A stretch of 64,000 bases of DNA from Rhynchopus sp. YZ270_cl-10 (taxonomy: Eukaryota; Euglenozoa; Diplonemea; Diplonemida; Diplonemidae), in NCBI GenBank assembly GCA_964035575.1, contig OZ037836.1, positions 1,488,001 to 1,552,000 of the forward strand, written 5' to 3'. Positions 39,125 through 48,762 of this stretch are shown here, one piece after another. The position numbers were made by a program, and so were the translations under genes. Position 1 is the first letter of the stretch; every line of letters begins with the position of its first letter. The notes below the pieces were generated by a model. The model worked only from the letters and a program-made list of their open reading frames with translations. It made no database searches and had not been told where the DNA came from.

Positions 39125-39770
39125 CTTAGAGTGTTTTTGGACACACATGTGACCCCACCGTGGAGAGCAATCGGCTCGTGCAATCAAAAGAAAGTGGAGA
39201 AAAGGTACAAGAATAAAAAAAGTTGGGTACCGTGCACCTGCGGCGCTGCCTGTTCCCTACCAGTTTCTACAGGCAAACACTTGACCCCTTTACCTTACAC
39301 TGACGGGTTTTGACCAAAACCAAGAACTTGTCCATTTCGGCAAATTGACCCCACCACAGAACGGACGGATTCCGAAAATGCAAATGCCGGTGTTTTTGCA
39401 CATTTTCATGTTTCAAGACGTCAGGATCAGGGAGAGAAAATCTGGTTGTGGGATTTACCTTGGCCCTCTTTACCCTACATGGATTTTGACCAAAACCAAG
39501 AATTTGGCCATTTCGGCAAAGTGACCCCACCACAGTGCGGACGGATTCCGGAAATCCCAATCGCGGTATGTTTTCGGGCTGAAAACCCACTGTTTTTTCA
39601 GGGGAAAAAATTGCTTCCAAATGTCGGAATTTTCCGAATTTTCCTGAAAATGACCCTTGTTTACGAGTATGGGTTCATATTTTGCGAAAATTTAAGTCAC
39701 TAAAATTTTGTCCATTTTTCCGTATTCACCCCACCACAAGCCGGGATTGGCTCAGAAATGCAACAAAACG
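39125..39770. repeat. Dispersed repeat, inverted copy of 6350-6950
   Basis: Contains, inverted, the same order of blocks as 6350-6950: the CCACGGTGGGGTCACATGTG end, the hairpin (GTGCACCTGCGGCGC), then two GTGGTGGGGTCA/TTGCCGAAATGG blocks. This gives the family a length of about 600 bp. Confidence 0.75.
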
Positions 39771-39805
39771 CCCCAGAGTTAGGAAATAGCCTGAAAAGAG
39801 GGAAA

Positions 39806-39928
39806 AATAGGTGAGGGAAAAATAGGTGAGGGAAAAATAGGTGAGGGAAAAATAGGTGAGGGAAAAATAGGTGAGGGAAAAATAGGTGAGGGAAAAATAG
39901 GTGAGGGAAAAATAGGTGAGGGAAAAAT
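39806..39928. repeat. 16-bp minisatellite, unit AATAGGTGAGGGAAAA, about 8 copies
   Basis: A perfect tandem array at the end of the dispersed repeat. It has no spacer/repeat alternation and no coding content. Confidence 0.95.
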
Positions 39929-40705
39929 TATTTTTTTTTGACTAGTTATTTTTTTTTTTGCGTGCGTGCGAACAGATTTTTGGGGAGCGGTGGGACACTA
40001 AACAAGGTTTTTAATTGTGCTACCCTAAGTAAAATTACATGTAACACCACAAGTAAAGTCATTTACTTCAACGTCGTGTGGGTTTGGGGAGGGGTCCACC
40101 CCCACGGTGCACCGGTGACCAAAAGGTACACTGTTACGAGAGGGCTTTGTATTTCAAGGCAAAAAATTTTTTTCTTCTTTTTTCTCAGAATATTTCACGT
40201 CAATATTATGAGAGGTTGTGTTAGTCAAAAGGCCGTAAAGGGTTGTAGAGGTTACGTGATACGATGCCATAAGAAAAAAAGCAAGAAAGAAAAAAAAAAA
40301 GCAAAACAGGTAGGGCTATAGTCTGTGCAGAGAATAAGGTAATGTACATTAGAAGACCTGTCAGTGCCCGCCTCAGTTTTGATTTTTGATTTTTGATTTT
40401 TTTTTTGATTTTTGATTTTACCGTGCTTTCCTTCCCCCCCCACTCAAAAACTCAAATAACACCGAAACCTGACAACAACAAAAAAAAAAAAAAAGGTGCA
40501 AGAAAACCAAGAAAACTAAGAAATACAAAATGGTTTACACTTTTTTTTGTTTTTTTTTTTTTTTGAACAGGCTTTTTGCTAACTTTCTGATTTCCCCCCC
40601 CCCCCCTGAATGGGAAAATGATCTAACTGTTTTTTTTACCTCGCGTACGAGCGTATTGTACCGTATACCCGAATTCATTTATAATATTATTTCCCCCCCC
40701 CCCCC
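39929..40705. other. Gene-free A/T-rich stretch
   Basis: Includes an isolated element end at 40568 (CAGGCTTTTTGCTAACTTT) related to the ends of the element at 58620, T-runs and a 22-C run at 40694. No gene is evident. Confidence 0.5.
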
Positions 40706-40968
40706 CCCCCCCCGTAGGGGGGTCCACGTAGAAGGAATTCCTTAAGGATTTGCTGTCCAAAACCATTTTTTTGAAATTTAGGTGAAGAAATCCACTAAAA
40801 AGGTCGTACCTGGGCGCAAATCGCCCTGGGGATCACCCAAATATCCCAATAAACCACCTGACAACCTCTACAGAGACTTTCCCGACTAAAAAAAATTGAT
40901 TTTTTTGTGAAAAACCCCTCAAAATACCGTCACGCTCGCGTCACACTTTGTGGCAAAATGCAACACTT

Positions 40969-41465
40969 TGGTGCTTCCCGGGGGGTATGCATTTCACAAA
41001 TTTTCACAAAATGTGACAAGTTTTCACAAGTTTTCACAACACGAAAACCGCTATAAAATTGTGAAGGCTGGTGAAAAATGGTGAAAAATGGTGAAAAATT
41101 GTGAAAAGTTGTGAAAAGTGCGAAAAGTTGTGAAAAGTTGTGAATTGATTTTATTTTTTTGGGGGGGTTTTTTTTGGGTTGGGTGGTGGCCCACCCATTG
41201 AGGGGTATTTTGGGATTCACAAGATAGAACGTGATGTGGTGTACCTGTGTACCTGTGTACTGTGTACTGTGCGGAAATGACGAGAACTTGTCCATTTCGG
41301 CAAATTGACCCCACCACTGGCCGGACGGATTCCGGAAATGCAAATGCCGGCATTTAAAAGCTTCACCAACAAAGAAAAAAAGGGTGGTGAAAAGTTGTGA
41401 AAAGTTGTGAAAAGTTGTGAATTGAATTGAAAATTTGTGAAATGCATACCCCCCGGGAAGCACCA
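40969..41465. mobile_element. 497-bp foldback/TIR element, TSD CACTT, with a paralogous empty site
   Basis: The ends are TGGTGCTTCCCGGGGGGTA and its complement, flanked by CACTT at 40964-40968 and 41466-41470. Subterminal TTTTCACAA/TTGTGAAAA units repeat. It interrupts a dispersed repeat whose uninterrupted copy is at 12739-13020 (GCAACACTTATCAAAAAA), so the boundaries are confirmed by an empty site. It carries a GTGGTGGGGTCA block inside. Confidence 0.85.
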
Positions 41466-41499
41466 CACTTGACAAAAAAATTCTCCGATCATATAAAAC

Positions 41500-42290
41500 T
41501 CCATCTAAAGACCCGAAAAACACCTCGGTCCACCTCCTCTGGGTTCCCGAGGTGGTAATATATAGTTTTACAGCTTTTTGGGGGTCCTGTGTGGGTCCCA
41601 GATGCATTTTTCAGTGTGCGTGTGTGCCTCGAAAGCTTAAACATAGCCCCTCCTTCAAACATAGCCCGTCCTGAAAACCCCAAAAAAAGTAATATGACAG
41701 TCGTCATAGTGTCAAAATACCCCAGGAAATGACTCCCAGACCTCATGTGGGGTGAAAAATAGCATTTGGGACACTCGGTAGGCTTTTTTGGGCCATGAAA
41801 TGGCATGCAACGGGTATGAGCCGGCTATGCAACACTTTGCAACACTTACTCCCGGCTAAAAACGGTTAGAAAACACGATTTTTTCATCAAAAAAAACTGA
41901 TGTAAATTCAAAACACCCAAAAACCACCTCAGCCCACCTCCGCTGGGGTCCCGAGGTGGAAATGTGTGGTTTTTGCAGCTTTTTGGGGTCCTTGGGTGTA
42001 TTTTTGGGGATGTGTATGTGTCTGCAACGCTTAAACTACCCGTATACCCCCCTTTTTGACATTTTCGCACTCTAAAGCCCAAAAAGTCAGAAAAAAATAA
42101 AAATTGGTGCTCAGAAGTGCATTTTTCGTAATTTTGGGTGGTTTTCGGGTGGTTTCGGGGGGGTTTTGGGTGGTTTTGAGTGTTTTTTCGGGGGTTTTCT
42201 TCAAAAAAAGCGGTTTTGGACAGCAAAAACGGCCGGACGGACCCCCCTACCCCCCCCCCCCCCCCCCCCCCCATAAATTTATTTTTATTC
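41500..42290. repeat. Diverged direct duplication of about 150 bp
   Basis: 41505-41650 and 41905-42050 are diverged direct copies (ACCTC-GGTTCCCGAGGTGG / GGGTCCCGAGGTGG, then TTTTTGGG-GTCCT). The flanks are G/T-rich and end in a long C-run at 42249. No gene is evident. Confidence 0.55.
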
Positions 42291-43640
42291 ATGCAGGCGA
42301 CTCAATTGGTGAGCAGTTGCCTGTCGTGCAGATCACTTGCAAGGTGGCGGTCCGTTTTCGGATTCTTATTCAAAAAAAAAAAAGCAACAAAAAAAAAAAC
42401 AAAAAAAGAGGCGAATTTGGGGTAATCCCAATTTTGGGGAACCCGTTTCTCGGGTGTCACCAAAATTCGTAAGAATTGATTCTTTTCTTTTTCCCCCTCC
42501 CCCTCTTTTTCCCCTTGAAACGCGTTCCTGGATTACCCCAGAATCGGAAAAACAAAAACCACCTGATTTTGCCTGAAAAAGGGAAATATTTGATGGAGCT
42601 TTGGTGGTAATAAAGCCACTTTTAACAACCACTCAACATCAACAAATTTCAGGAAAAATCAGGCGGAAAAAAAAAAACTAAAATAGTGGAGTTCATCCTC
42701 GGGTGTCTACACTAATACAACCATGTTTTCAAATAAACTTATTCTTTCACCTGCTCTTAAATCCCTATTTGGTTTGGACACATCTGTTTAAAAGAAAAAA
42801 AAAAAATAAAAGAAAGAAAGAACCGCAACAAAGAAAGGCAAGAACGAAAAAGGGCGACATTTTTTTTTTTCTTTTTCTTTTTTTTTTAAACCATGTGCAC
42901 ACCCTCTTCTACCCCCCCCTCTGACTATCGGGGGGGTTACTTTCCTCTCCCCTCCAGACCCTCCCCCCTTTATTTTGAAAAAAAAAAAAAAAAACAGGGT
43001 ATTTTTCCCCCGCCTCTTTTTTTCAACATGTCTATAAAAAAAAAGCTTAAAGGTCAAAATTACCCCTCTCGTTCCCAGAAGCACGTTGCGTTGGTTAGGG
43101 ATATGGACGGAGTCCGTCCAAAATGGGCGGACCCTTTTGGGCGGACTCCGCCGTGTAAAAAGCAAGAAAAAAGGGGGGAAAAAACAAACAAACAAAGAGT
43201 ACAAAGCATAAACAAGCAAACCTTCAAACTCCCCTCTCCTTCCATATTTTTGTACAATGTATCTCATCATGTACTGTCAATGTATTGATTGCATCTGATG
43301 AAAGTACAATGTATCTGAAAAATGCTCTTCTCTTTTGCTTGTTGCTCAAAAGACTATAAACTGGAGGGGGAAAAGAGAAAGGCTGTTTGTTGTTTGCTTC
43401 CACCTTCCCAGATTTTTGCGCAATGTATCTGAAGAAAAAACAGTGAAAATATATAGGTTGAGTTAGCAAAAAAGCCCCGGTATCACGATACTGTTTTCCA
43501 TGGATACACATGTAAATTAAGTATTGGCACGGGAGGTGTCTGGGTCAGCTTTTGGTTAAATCTGTCCGCTGTGTGCGCACTGCATTTTTTTTCCAAAAAG
43601 TGTGAGTTCGTGGGTGTACGCATTTCATTGGAAAAATGTT

Positions 43641-43679
<39 letters not shown>

Positions 43680-43690
43680 TTTTTTTTTTT
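42291..43690. other. Gene-free low-complexity region
   Basis: A-rich and T-rich runs, C-rich tracts (42905-42970), a GGCGGACTCCG hairpin cluster at about 43105-43155 and a 65-bp T-run (43637-43690). The Lys/Phe-rich open frames are compositional. Confidence 0.5.
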
Positions 43691-43701
43691 TGCAAATAGA
43701 A

Positions 43702-44000
43702 CAGACTCTCCGCTAGGATTTCCGATTTTGAAAATATTCTGTTGATGGTCCACGTTGGTGGGGTACATGCTTGCGCCGCAGGCGCACGGTACGCAACTTT
43801 TTTTTTTACCAACGCCCGATTTTGACTTTTTTGGGACGTTTGCGCACTCACCTCTCCATATCTTCTTCTCCTGAGCTTTTTTGACAGGTAGAACGGGTCT
43901 GAACCACTTAGCAGAACTTTTTTTTTTTCCTCTTTTTTTCCCCATTTTCAAAAAGTTCTGTTGACAATCAACAGAACTTTAGTACCTAGCGGAGTGCCTG
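43702..44000. mobile_element. 299-bp nonautonomous hAT-like element, TSD AAATAGAA
   Basis: The ends are CAGACTCTCCGCTAGG and, as complement, CAGGCACTCCGCTAGG, flanked by AAATAGAA at 43694-43701 and 44001-44008. It shares the GTTCTGTTGATGGTC subrepeat, the TGCGCC-GCA-GGCGCA hairpin (43772-43786) and the CCCGATTTTGACTTTTTTG tail with the element at 37412, so they are one family. Confidence 0.85.
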
Positions 44001-44306
44001 AAATAGAAGGGGGAAAGGGTGTGATGTACCCCCCTAAGTGGCCAAGGGGCTATCTCAACAAAGGAATGCACCTCTTAACTTACAAAGTTACTACAGTGAA
44101 ATACAATACAAAACAAACAGAGTAGCAAAAAAAAAAAAAAAAGCAAAAAAAAAACAAGTAATTGCTATCGGAAAAAAACGGGGTGTGATGTGGAACTCCA
44201 TCCTGTAGAAATAATCTACAACACGCCCAGCATTCTGCTCTTCTGTAGGTATGCTAACGCTCTTCGTACGCTGCCAGACCCACTGGGACGCCAGCATCTG
44301 AAACGT

Positions 44307-44495
44307 TCAAGAAGGGGGGCTGTCCTCTTCATCCAGCACCATCTGCTCGAGAGCGTTGTTGGACGTCGGCTCGGCAGGCTCGGCGTGTTCCAGCTCGTAG
44401 TTGTCCACAGGCTCCCCACATTGTCGTCGTCGTTGGAGCAGTGCGGAAGGAACACAGAATGCACAGACTACAACACATCGATCACACCAGGCGCA
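44307..44495 (-). pseudogene. Possible C-terminal coding fragment, minus strand (copy 2)
   Basis: The minus-strand frame ends ELEHAEPAEPTSNNALEQMV, then LDEEDSPPS and stop. It corresponds residue for residue to the frame at 9599-9787, with a few conservative changes. The Cys-rich beginning (CAWCDRCVVVCAFC) is the same. Unknown family. Confidence 0.3.
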
Positions 44496-44815
44496 TCAGC
44501 ACCTCCACCAAATCGCCAGGATGCTACGGTGGTTTCGAAAATCGCGCGGAGTTTTCCACATCACACCCGTTTTTTCTTAGCAATTAGTTGTTCTTGTTGT
44601 TATTGTTATTTTCAACCACCTTCCTTCAACCCTTGTAGGGATCAGTTGTTATTTTTTTCGCGAAAACATGAAATTATACATTTCAAGAGAACAAATTAAA
44701 AAGGGTCCTTATTTGCATTTTTGGGATCCGCCCGTGCAGTGGTGGGGTCAATCTCGAAAATTGGATAATTTTTTGACCACTTAAATTTTGAGAAATATGA
44801 GCCCGGTTCCTTATA

Positions 44816-46219
44816 CAGTGTGACACAGAATTAATGGCCGATGAAGACATTTTATAAAAAAACGGCAAATTTTGACAAGGACATATTCAAAACACCCCCA
44901 AAACATAAAATATTTACGCCCAGGAACACAATAAAAGCAAAAATATAATGGTTAAGGGTAAAGTGAACACTGAGGCCACGAGGGAAGGGTTGCGCCTACA
45001 GGCAGCGTCGCTAGTCGTTGTTGGCGGTAAGAGCCATGATGAGGTGGCGGAGTTGCTGAACGTTGCGAAGAGGAGTTTGGGTAGGTGGGTGAAGGAGTAC
45101 CGCGCTGGAGAGCGGAATTTTTCGGACAAGCCAGGGAGGGGACGCAAGAGATCGGCCACCACCGACACCGTTAAGAATAGGGTGGTTAGACACATGCGGG
45201 GCAAGCGGTTTCAGTCTTGCAGGAAAGTAGCGTCGCGACTACAGATTTCGAGGGAGAGTGTCCGCAGGTGCCTGAAGGAGAAGGGGCTGAAGCCCGTTCA
45301 AACGAAGAGCAAACCAAAGCTCTCGGAAAAGAACATCACTGCCCGGATAGAGTTTGCTGAAACGCATCGAAACACCGACTGGTCAAAGGTGATGTTCACC
45401 GATGAAAAAGACTTTTGGCTTTTTTCTCGGGTGAGCAAGAAGAACGATGTTGTCTGGGTTGCAGATGGTGATGAGCCGCCCCCAACCGTTGATAAGGTCA
45501 GGGCTACGCAGAAGGTTCACGTCTGGGGAGGAATCACCACCAGAGGTAAGACGAAGCTCTATTTCTATGACGGTGCTCTCAATGCAGAGAAGTACCGTAC
45601 GCTCGTCTTACAGAAAGCGCTCAAAGAAATAAAAGAACTCCTGCCTGACAGTAGCTACACGTTTCAGCAGGATGGGGCACCCTGCCACACTGCGAACGTT
45701 ACTCAAGCATTCCTCTCCTCCCAACCTTTCTCGTTCCTCCCTAAAGCTGACTGGCCAGGCAACTCCCCTGATCTCAATCCTATTGAGAACCTGTGGGCCA
45801 AGCTGCAGACTGCAGTCAACGAACGGGAGCCCAAAGACGTGTCAGCACTTAAACGTGCCATCAACAAGGAATGGTCCAAGATGGACAATAGCTTCGTTGC
45901 ACGTTACATCATGTCAATGCCACGACGCCTAGACGCAGTTCGCAATTCCAACGGAATGCACACAAAATACTAATGCATGCTCTATTTATTTTTGTGCACC
46001 CACTCGTTTGTACTGCTACACTGTATTTTTTTTTTTTACACATACACCCTTTTTTACCAAAAAGGGATATTTCCATGTTAATATTTTCCCCACACACACA
46101 CTTTTCATACACGGCCAGTTGAAAATGCAATGAAATGAGTCAAATTTTGCCTATTTTTTAGAATAATATAACAATTTTTACAAAATGTCGTCATCGGCCA
46201 TTAATTCTGTGTCACACTG
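44816..46219 (+). mobile_element. Intact-looking Tc1/mariner transposon, TSD TA
   Basis: 1404 bp. The terminal inverted repeats are about 38 bp with one mismatch (CAGTGTGACACAGAATTAAT at the left, complement at the right), flanked by TA. It interrupts the phrase TTCCTTATACGTGGGG, which is unbroken at 46477 and 10108. The transposase is open throughout, so the element may be active or recently so. Confidence 0.95.
44948..45973 (+). CDS. Tc1/mariner transposase (DD37E)
   Basis: The protein has 341 aa. Residues 10-115 contain two helix-turn-helix segments (DEVAELLNVAKRSLGRWVKE and VASRLQISRESVRRCLKE) joined by a GRGRKR hook, the paired-type DNA-binding domain of this family. The catalytic residues are Asp152 in MFTDEKDF, Asp242 in FQQDGAPCHTA and Glu280 in SPDLNPIENLW. 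There are 37 residues between the second and third, so this is DD37E, not the usual DD34E of Tc1. HVWGGI and WPGNSPDLNP are standard family motifs. It cuts and pastes the element at TA. The start at 44948 lies soon after the left inverted repeat, and no upstream ATG fits. Confidence 0.95.
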   Translation: MVKGKVNTEATREGLRLQAASLVVVGGKSHDEVAELLNVAKRSLGRWVKEYRAGERNFSDKPGRGRKRSATTDTVKNRVVRHMRGKRFQSCRKVASRLQISRESVRRCLKEKGLKPVQTKSKPKLSEKNITARIEFAETHRNTDWSKVMFTDEKDFWLFSRVSKKNDVVWVADGDEPPPTVDKVRATQKVHVWGGITTRGKTKLYFYDGALNAEKYRTLVLQKALKEIKELLPDSSYTFQQDGAPCHTANVTQAFLSSQPFSFLPKADWPGNSPDLNPIENLWAKLQTAVNEREPKDVSALKRAINKEWSKMDNSFVARYIMSMPRRLDAVRNSNGMHTKY

Positions 46220-46367
46220 TACGTGGGGCCCATTTTCGGCTAAAATTTTCCTCAAAATCTGGTTTTGTAAAATTGACCCTTTACTCCCCCCCCACATCGA
46301 TTTCAATACTATACCTTACTTCACCTACGGTTGCCCTTACAGGGGGGTGAAGGAAGGTAAGTTGAAA

Positions 46368-46627
46368 AGGGTCCTTATTTGCATTTTTGGGATCCGCCCG
46401 TGCAGTGGTGGGGTCAATCTCGAAAATTGGATAATTTTTTGACCACTTAAATTTTGAGAAATATGAGCCCGGTTCCTTATACGTGGGGCCCATTTTCGGC
46501 TAAAATTTTCCTCAAAATCTGGTTTTGTAAAATTGACCCTTTACTCCCCCCCCACATCGATTTCAATACTATACCTTACTTCACCTACGGTTGCCCTTAC
46601 AGGGGGGTGAAGGAAGGTAAGTTGAAA
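46368..46627. repeat. 262-bp repeat unit with the uninterrupted Tc1 site
   Basis: A direct copy of 44700-44815 plus 46222-46367, from AAGGGTCCTTATTTGC to GAAGGTAAGTTGAAAA. The intact TA site is at 46477. It serves as the empty-site control for the Tc1 insertion. Confidence 0.9.
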
Positions 46628-47575
46628 AAGCAAAAAACAAAGCAAACATACTTTCAAACCCCCCTAAGCTCGAGACATATACAATGGTGACGACTCTTTG
46701 GCCAGTTGTGTGTGCACGTTTAGGAAAAGGCAACTTACCTCTTTAGCCCTACCGACTCCATTTTCTTGGAGCTTCCAGGACCGTACATTGCGCCGTTCCC
46801 TAAAAAGGAATGGTGAAAAAAGTTTTTTTTTTTAAAGTACAGATCGTTATACCAGTAGGTATAACGTGATTGTTGATGCAACGAAAAAAAGAAAAAGAAA
46901 AAAAGCAATTTCAATGGGTGGAAAGGGGGCACCTGTACAACGGGGGGTACCTAATGTCTTAGTCAAAGGAGCGTGGGCACTGTGTTGGGTGATCTTTGTT
47001 TCTCTTTATTTTTACCTGGTTGTGGTTCACGTGGTGTAACCACAACAGCATCAAAGTGATGCACCGTGTTTTGAAAAAATATGGATCAGAAAAATTGGTC
47101 CATAAAAATAATAAAACCTACATTCTCGAACTTTTCTACTGGTTTAATTAACCAGTTGGATTCCTCTTGTTCGTAACAGTTCCAAGTTGGTACTTCATTG
47201 TAGACGCGTCCAGGGCAGTGTTAGCCGAGAATCAGAGGCCGCAGTTGCACCCGACGTGATTTTCATTGGACGCATCCCCGTACGCGTACCGCTTCGCATG
47301 TTTGTATACAAAAAAAAAAAAAAAATTCCAAAAGGTCCACAATTATTCTGATGCATATTTTTTCAAAACACGGTATCTGAATTCAGACGTCTTTTTGGAC
47401 TTTCTCTTTCTTTGATGTTTGAAATAATATGAAATAAAAAGTGTTTTGTTCCGCCTCCCCTAGGCATCTAAAGTTTGCACCTTCGCTTTGGTTAAGGATC
47501 TAAAAAGCTAAAAAAAAACACAAACACAAAAAAAAAAAAAGCCAACACAAAGAGTACAAACCATGAGCTAAGCCT
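46628..47575. other. Gene-free region with one small inverted-repeat element
   Basis: ACCGTGTTTTGAAAAAATAT at 47063 faces its complement ending near 47374, bounding about 310 bp of noncoding sequence. No target duplication is clear. The rest is A/T-rich spacer. Confidence 0.5.
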
Positions 47576-47800
47576 CCCCTGGGCATACCCCGAAGGCGAA
47601 TTTCGTATTGGCCCTATATTCGGATCCGAATATAGTACGCGCGGCCCTCCCCTAGTCATACCCCGAAGGCGAATTCGTATCTACCCTATATTCAGATCCG
47701 AACATTCCGAATAGGATCTGAATATCCAGGAATTTTGGGATCTGAATGTAAGGTGAAAATACGGATTCACCTTCGGGGTATGTGCCCCACCCCCCCCCCC
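47576..47800. repeat. Inverted-repeat cluster with ATACCCCGAAGGCGAAT motif
   Basis: CATACCCCGAAGGCGAATT occurs at about 47585 and 47655 and, inverted, at about 47760-47785 (ATTCACCTTCGGGGTATG). Between them are TATTC(A/G)GATCCGAA palindromes. No gene is evident. Confidence 0.6.
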
Positions 47801-48051
47801 CCCATCCCCCTTTCATTACTCTGCAAAGAAATAGAAAATGCGAAGAGAAAAAAAAAAAAGAAAATACAGAACAAGAAAAAATAAAGCAAAACAAAACAAA
47901 ATGAAAGAAAGAAAAAGCAGAAGAAGAAAAAAAAAAAGCGCAAAAAAAAAAGGCAAAAAAACAACCACCTTCCTTTTGCTCTTCATTACCGCGGTTTAAT
48001 TTAACAGCCCCTTCGGAAAATATAAAAATGCCCCGCTAGTTAAAGCTCAAA

Positions 48052-48545
48052 ATGAGAATAGTTGAAGGAGTATTGGCGTTATTGACCGCCAGGCAGGCAG
48101 TCAATTCTGTTCTCGCGAATCCGGTTGGGAGGGGGGAAGACCGCAACCCCATCGAAGCCATCCCTATCTCATACAAAGTAACGCGCCCTTCCTCTCCAAC
48201 CCCCACGTCTACAAAACTATCAAGCAAAATTAAACGAGAGCACAAAGCACTTTCGAAACATACAAAAAAACATTTTCAAACCCCATCTGAGCCATATAGA
48301 AGCTATCATCACCGTGCACCGTTTAAGGGTGGGGTATTGGTGGTGGAGGGGGAGGAGGAGGTGAGAAATGGGAGTTGGAGCTCATGGCCTTTTCTCGAAG
48401 TGTCACAGGCCTACATCTGTGTTCTCGTTGGACCATTTGGTCACGTATCTTTCCAAAGTGGTGTTCTTACACATGCTTTCACATTGATCACTCCCCAGCA
48501 CCCCGCCACACACAGAGAAATCAGAACACAAAACCACAACAAACA
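48052..48545 (+). other. In-frame leader upstream of LRR copy C
   Basis: An ATG at 48052 opens a frame that runs into the LRR gene, but its 165 residues have no domain and no counterpart in the other LRR copies. It is more likely 5' UTR or fused unrelated sequence. The ATG at 48546 (MDVHFEDFRAN) is preferred because the ubiquitin-like fold begins there. Confidence 0.4.
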
Positions 48546-48762
48546 AATGGACGTGCACTTCGAGGATTTCAGAGCGAATCAGCACACAGTCGAGGTGGGT
48601 GCAGATGACACAGTGGAGGGCTTGCGGCGGAAGGTGGCGACTGCAATGGGGTTGCCTGAAGACAGCTTTTGCATGAGTTTCGGAGACGAAGCGATGGGAG
48701 AAGGAGCGGACATGACGCAGCTGAGTGCTGGTGACACAATCATCCTCACGAAGACGAAGAAG

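Larger units (their letters stand above)
44150..46367. repeat. Segmental duplication, copy 2, interrupted by Tc1
   Basis: Matches 9446-10253 on both sides of the Tc1 insertion (44150-44815 and 46222-46367). It is followed directly by another copy of its last 262-bp unit at 46368-46627. The minus-strand coding fragment conserved with 9599-9787 lies at 44307-44495. Confidence 0.8.

Noticed and set aside
42788-43270. 160-aa Phe/Lys-rich frames in the homopolymer region
   Set aside because: They are produced by T-runs and A-runs, with no balanced composition or motif.
48052-48545. N-terminal 165-aa extension of LRR copy C as real protein
   Set aside because: No other family member has it, it has no domain, and the family start MDVHFEDF follows at 48546.
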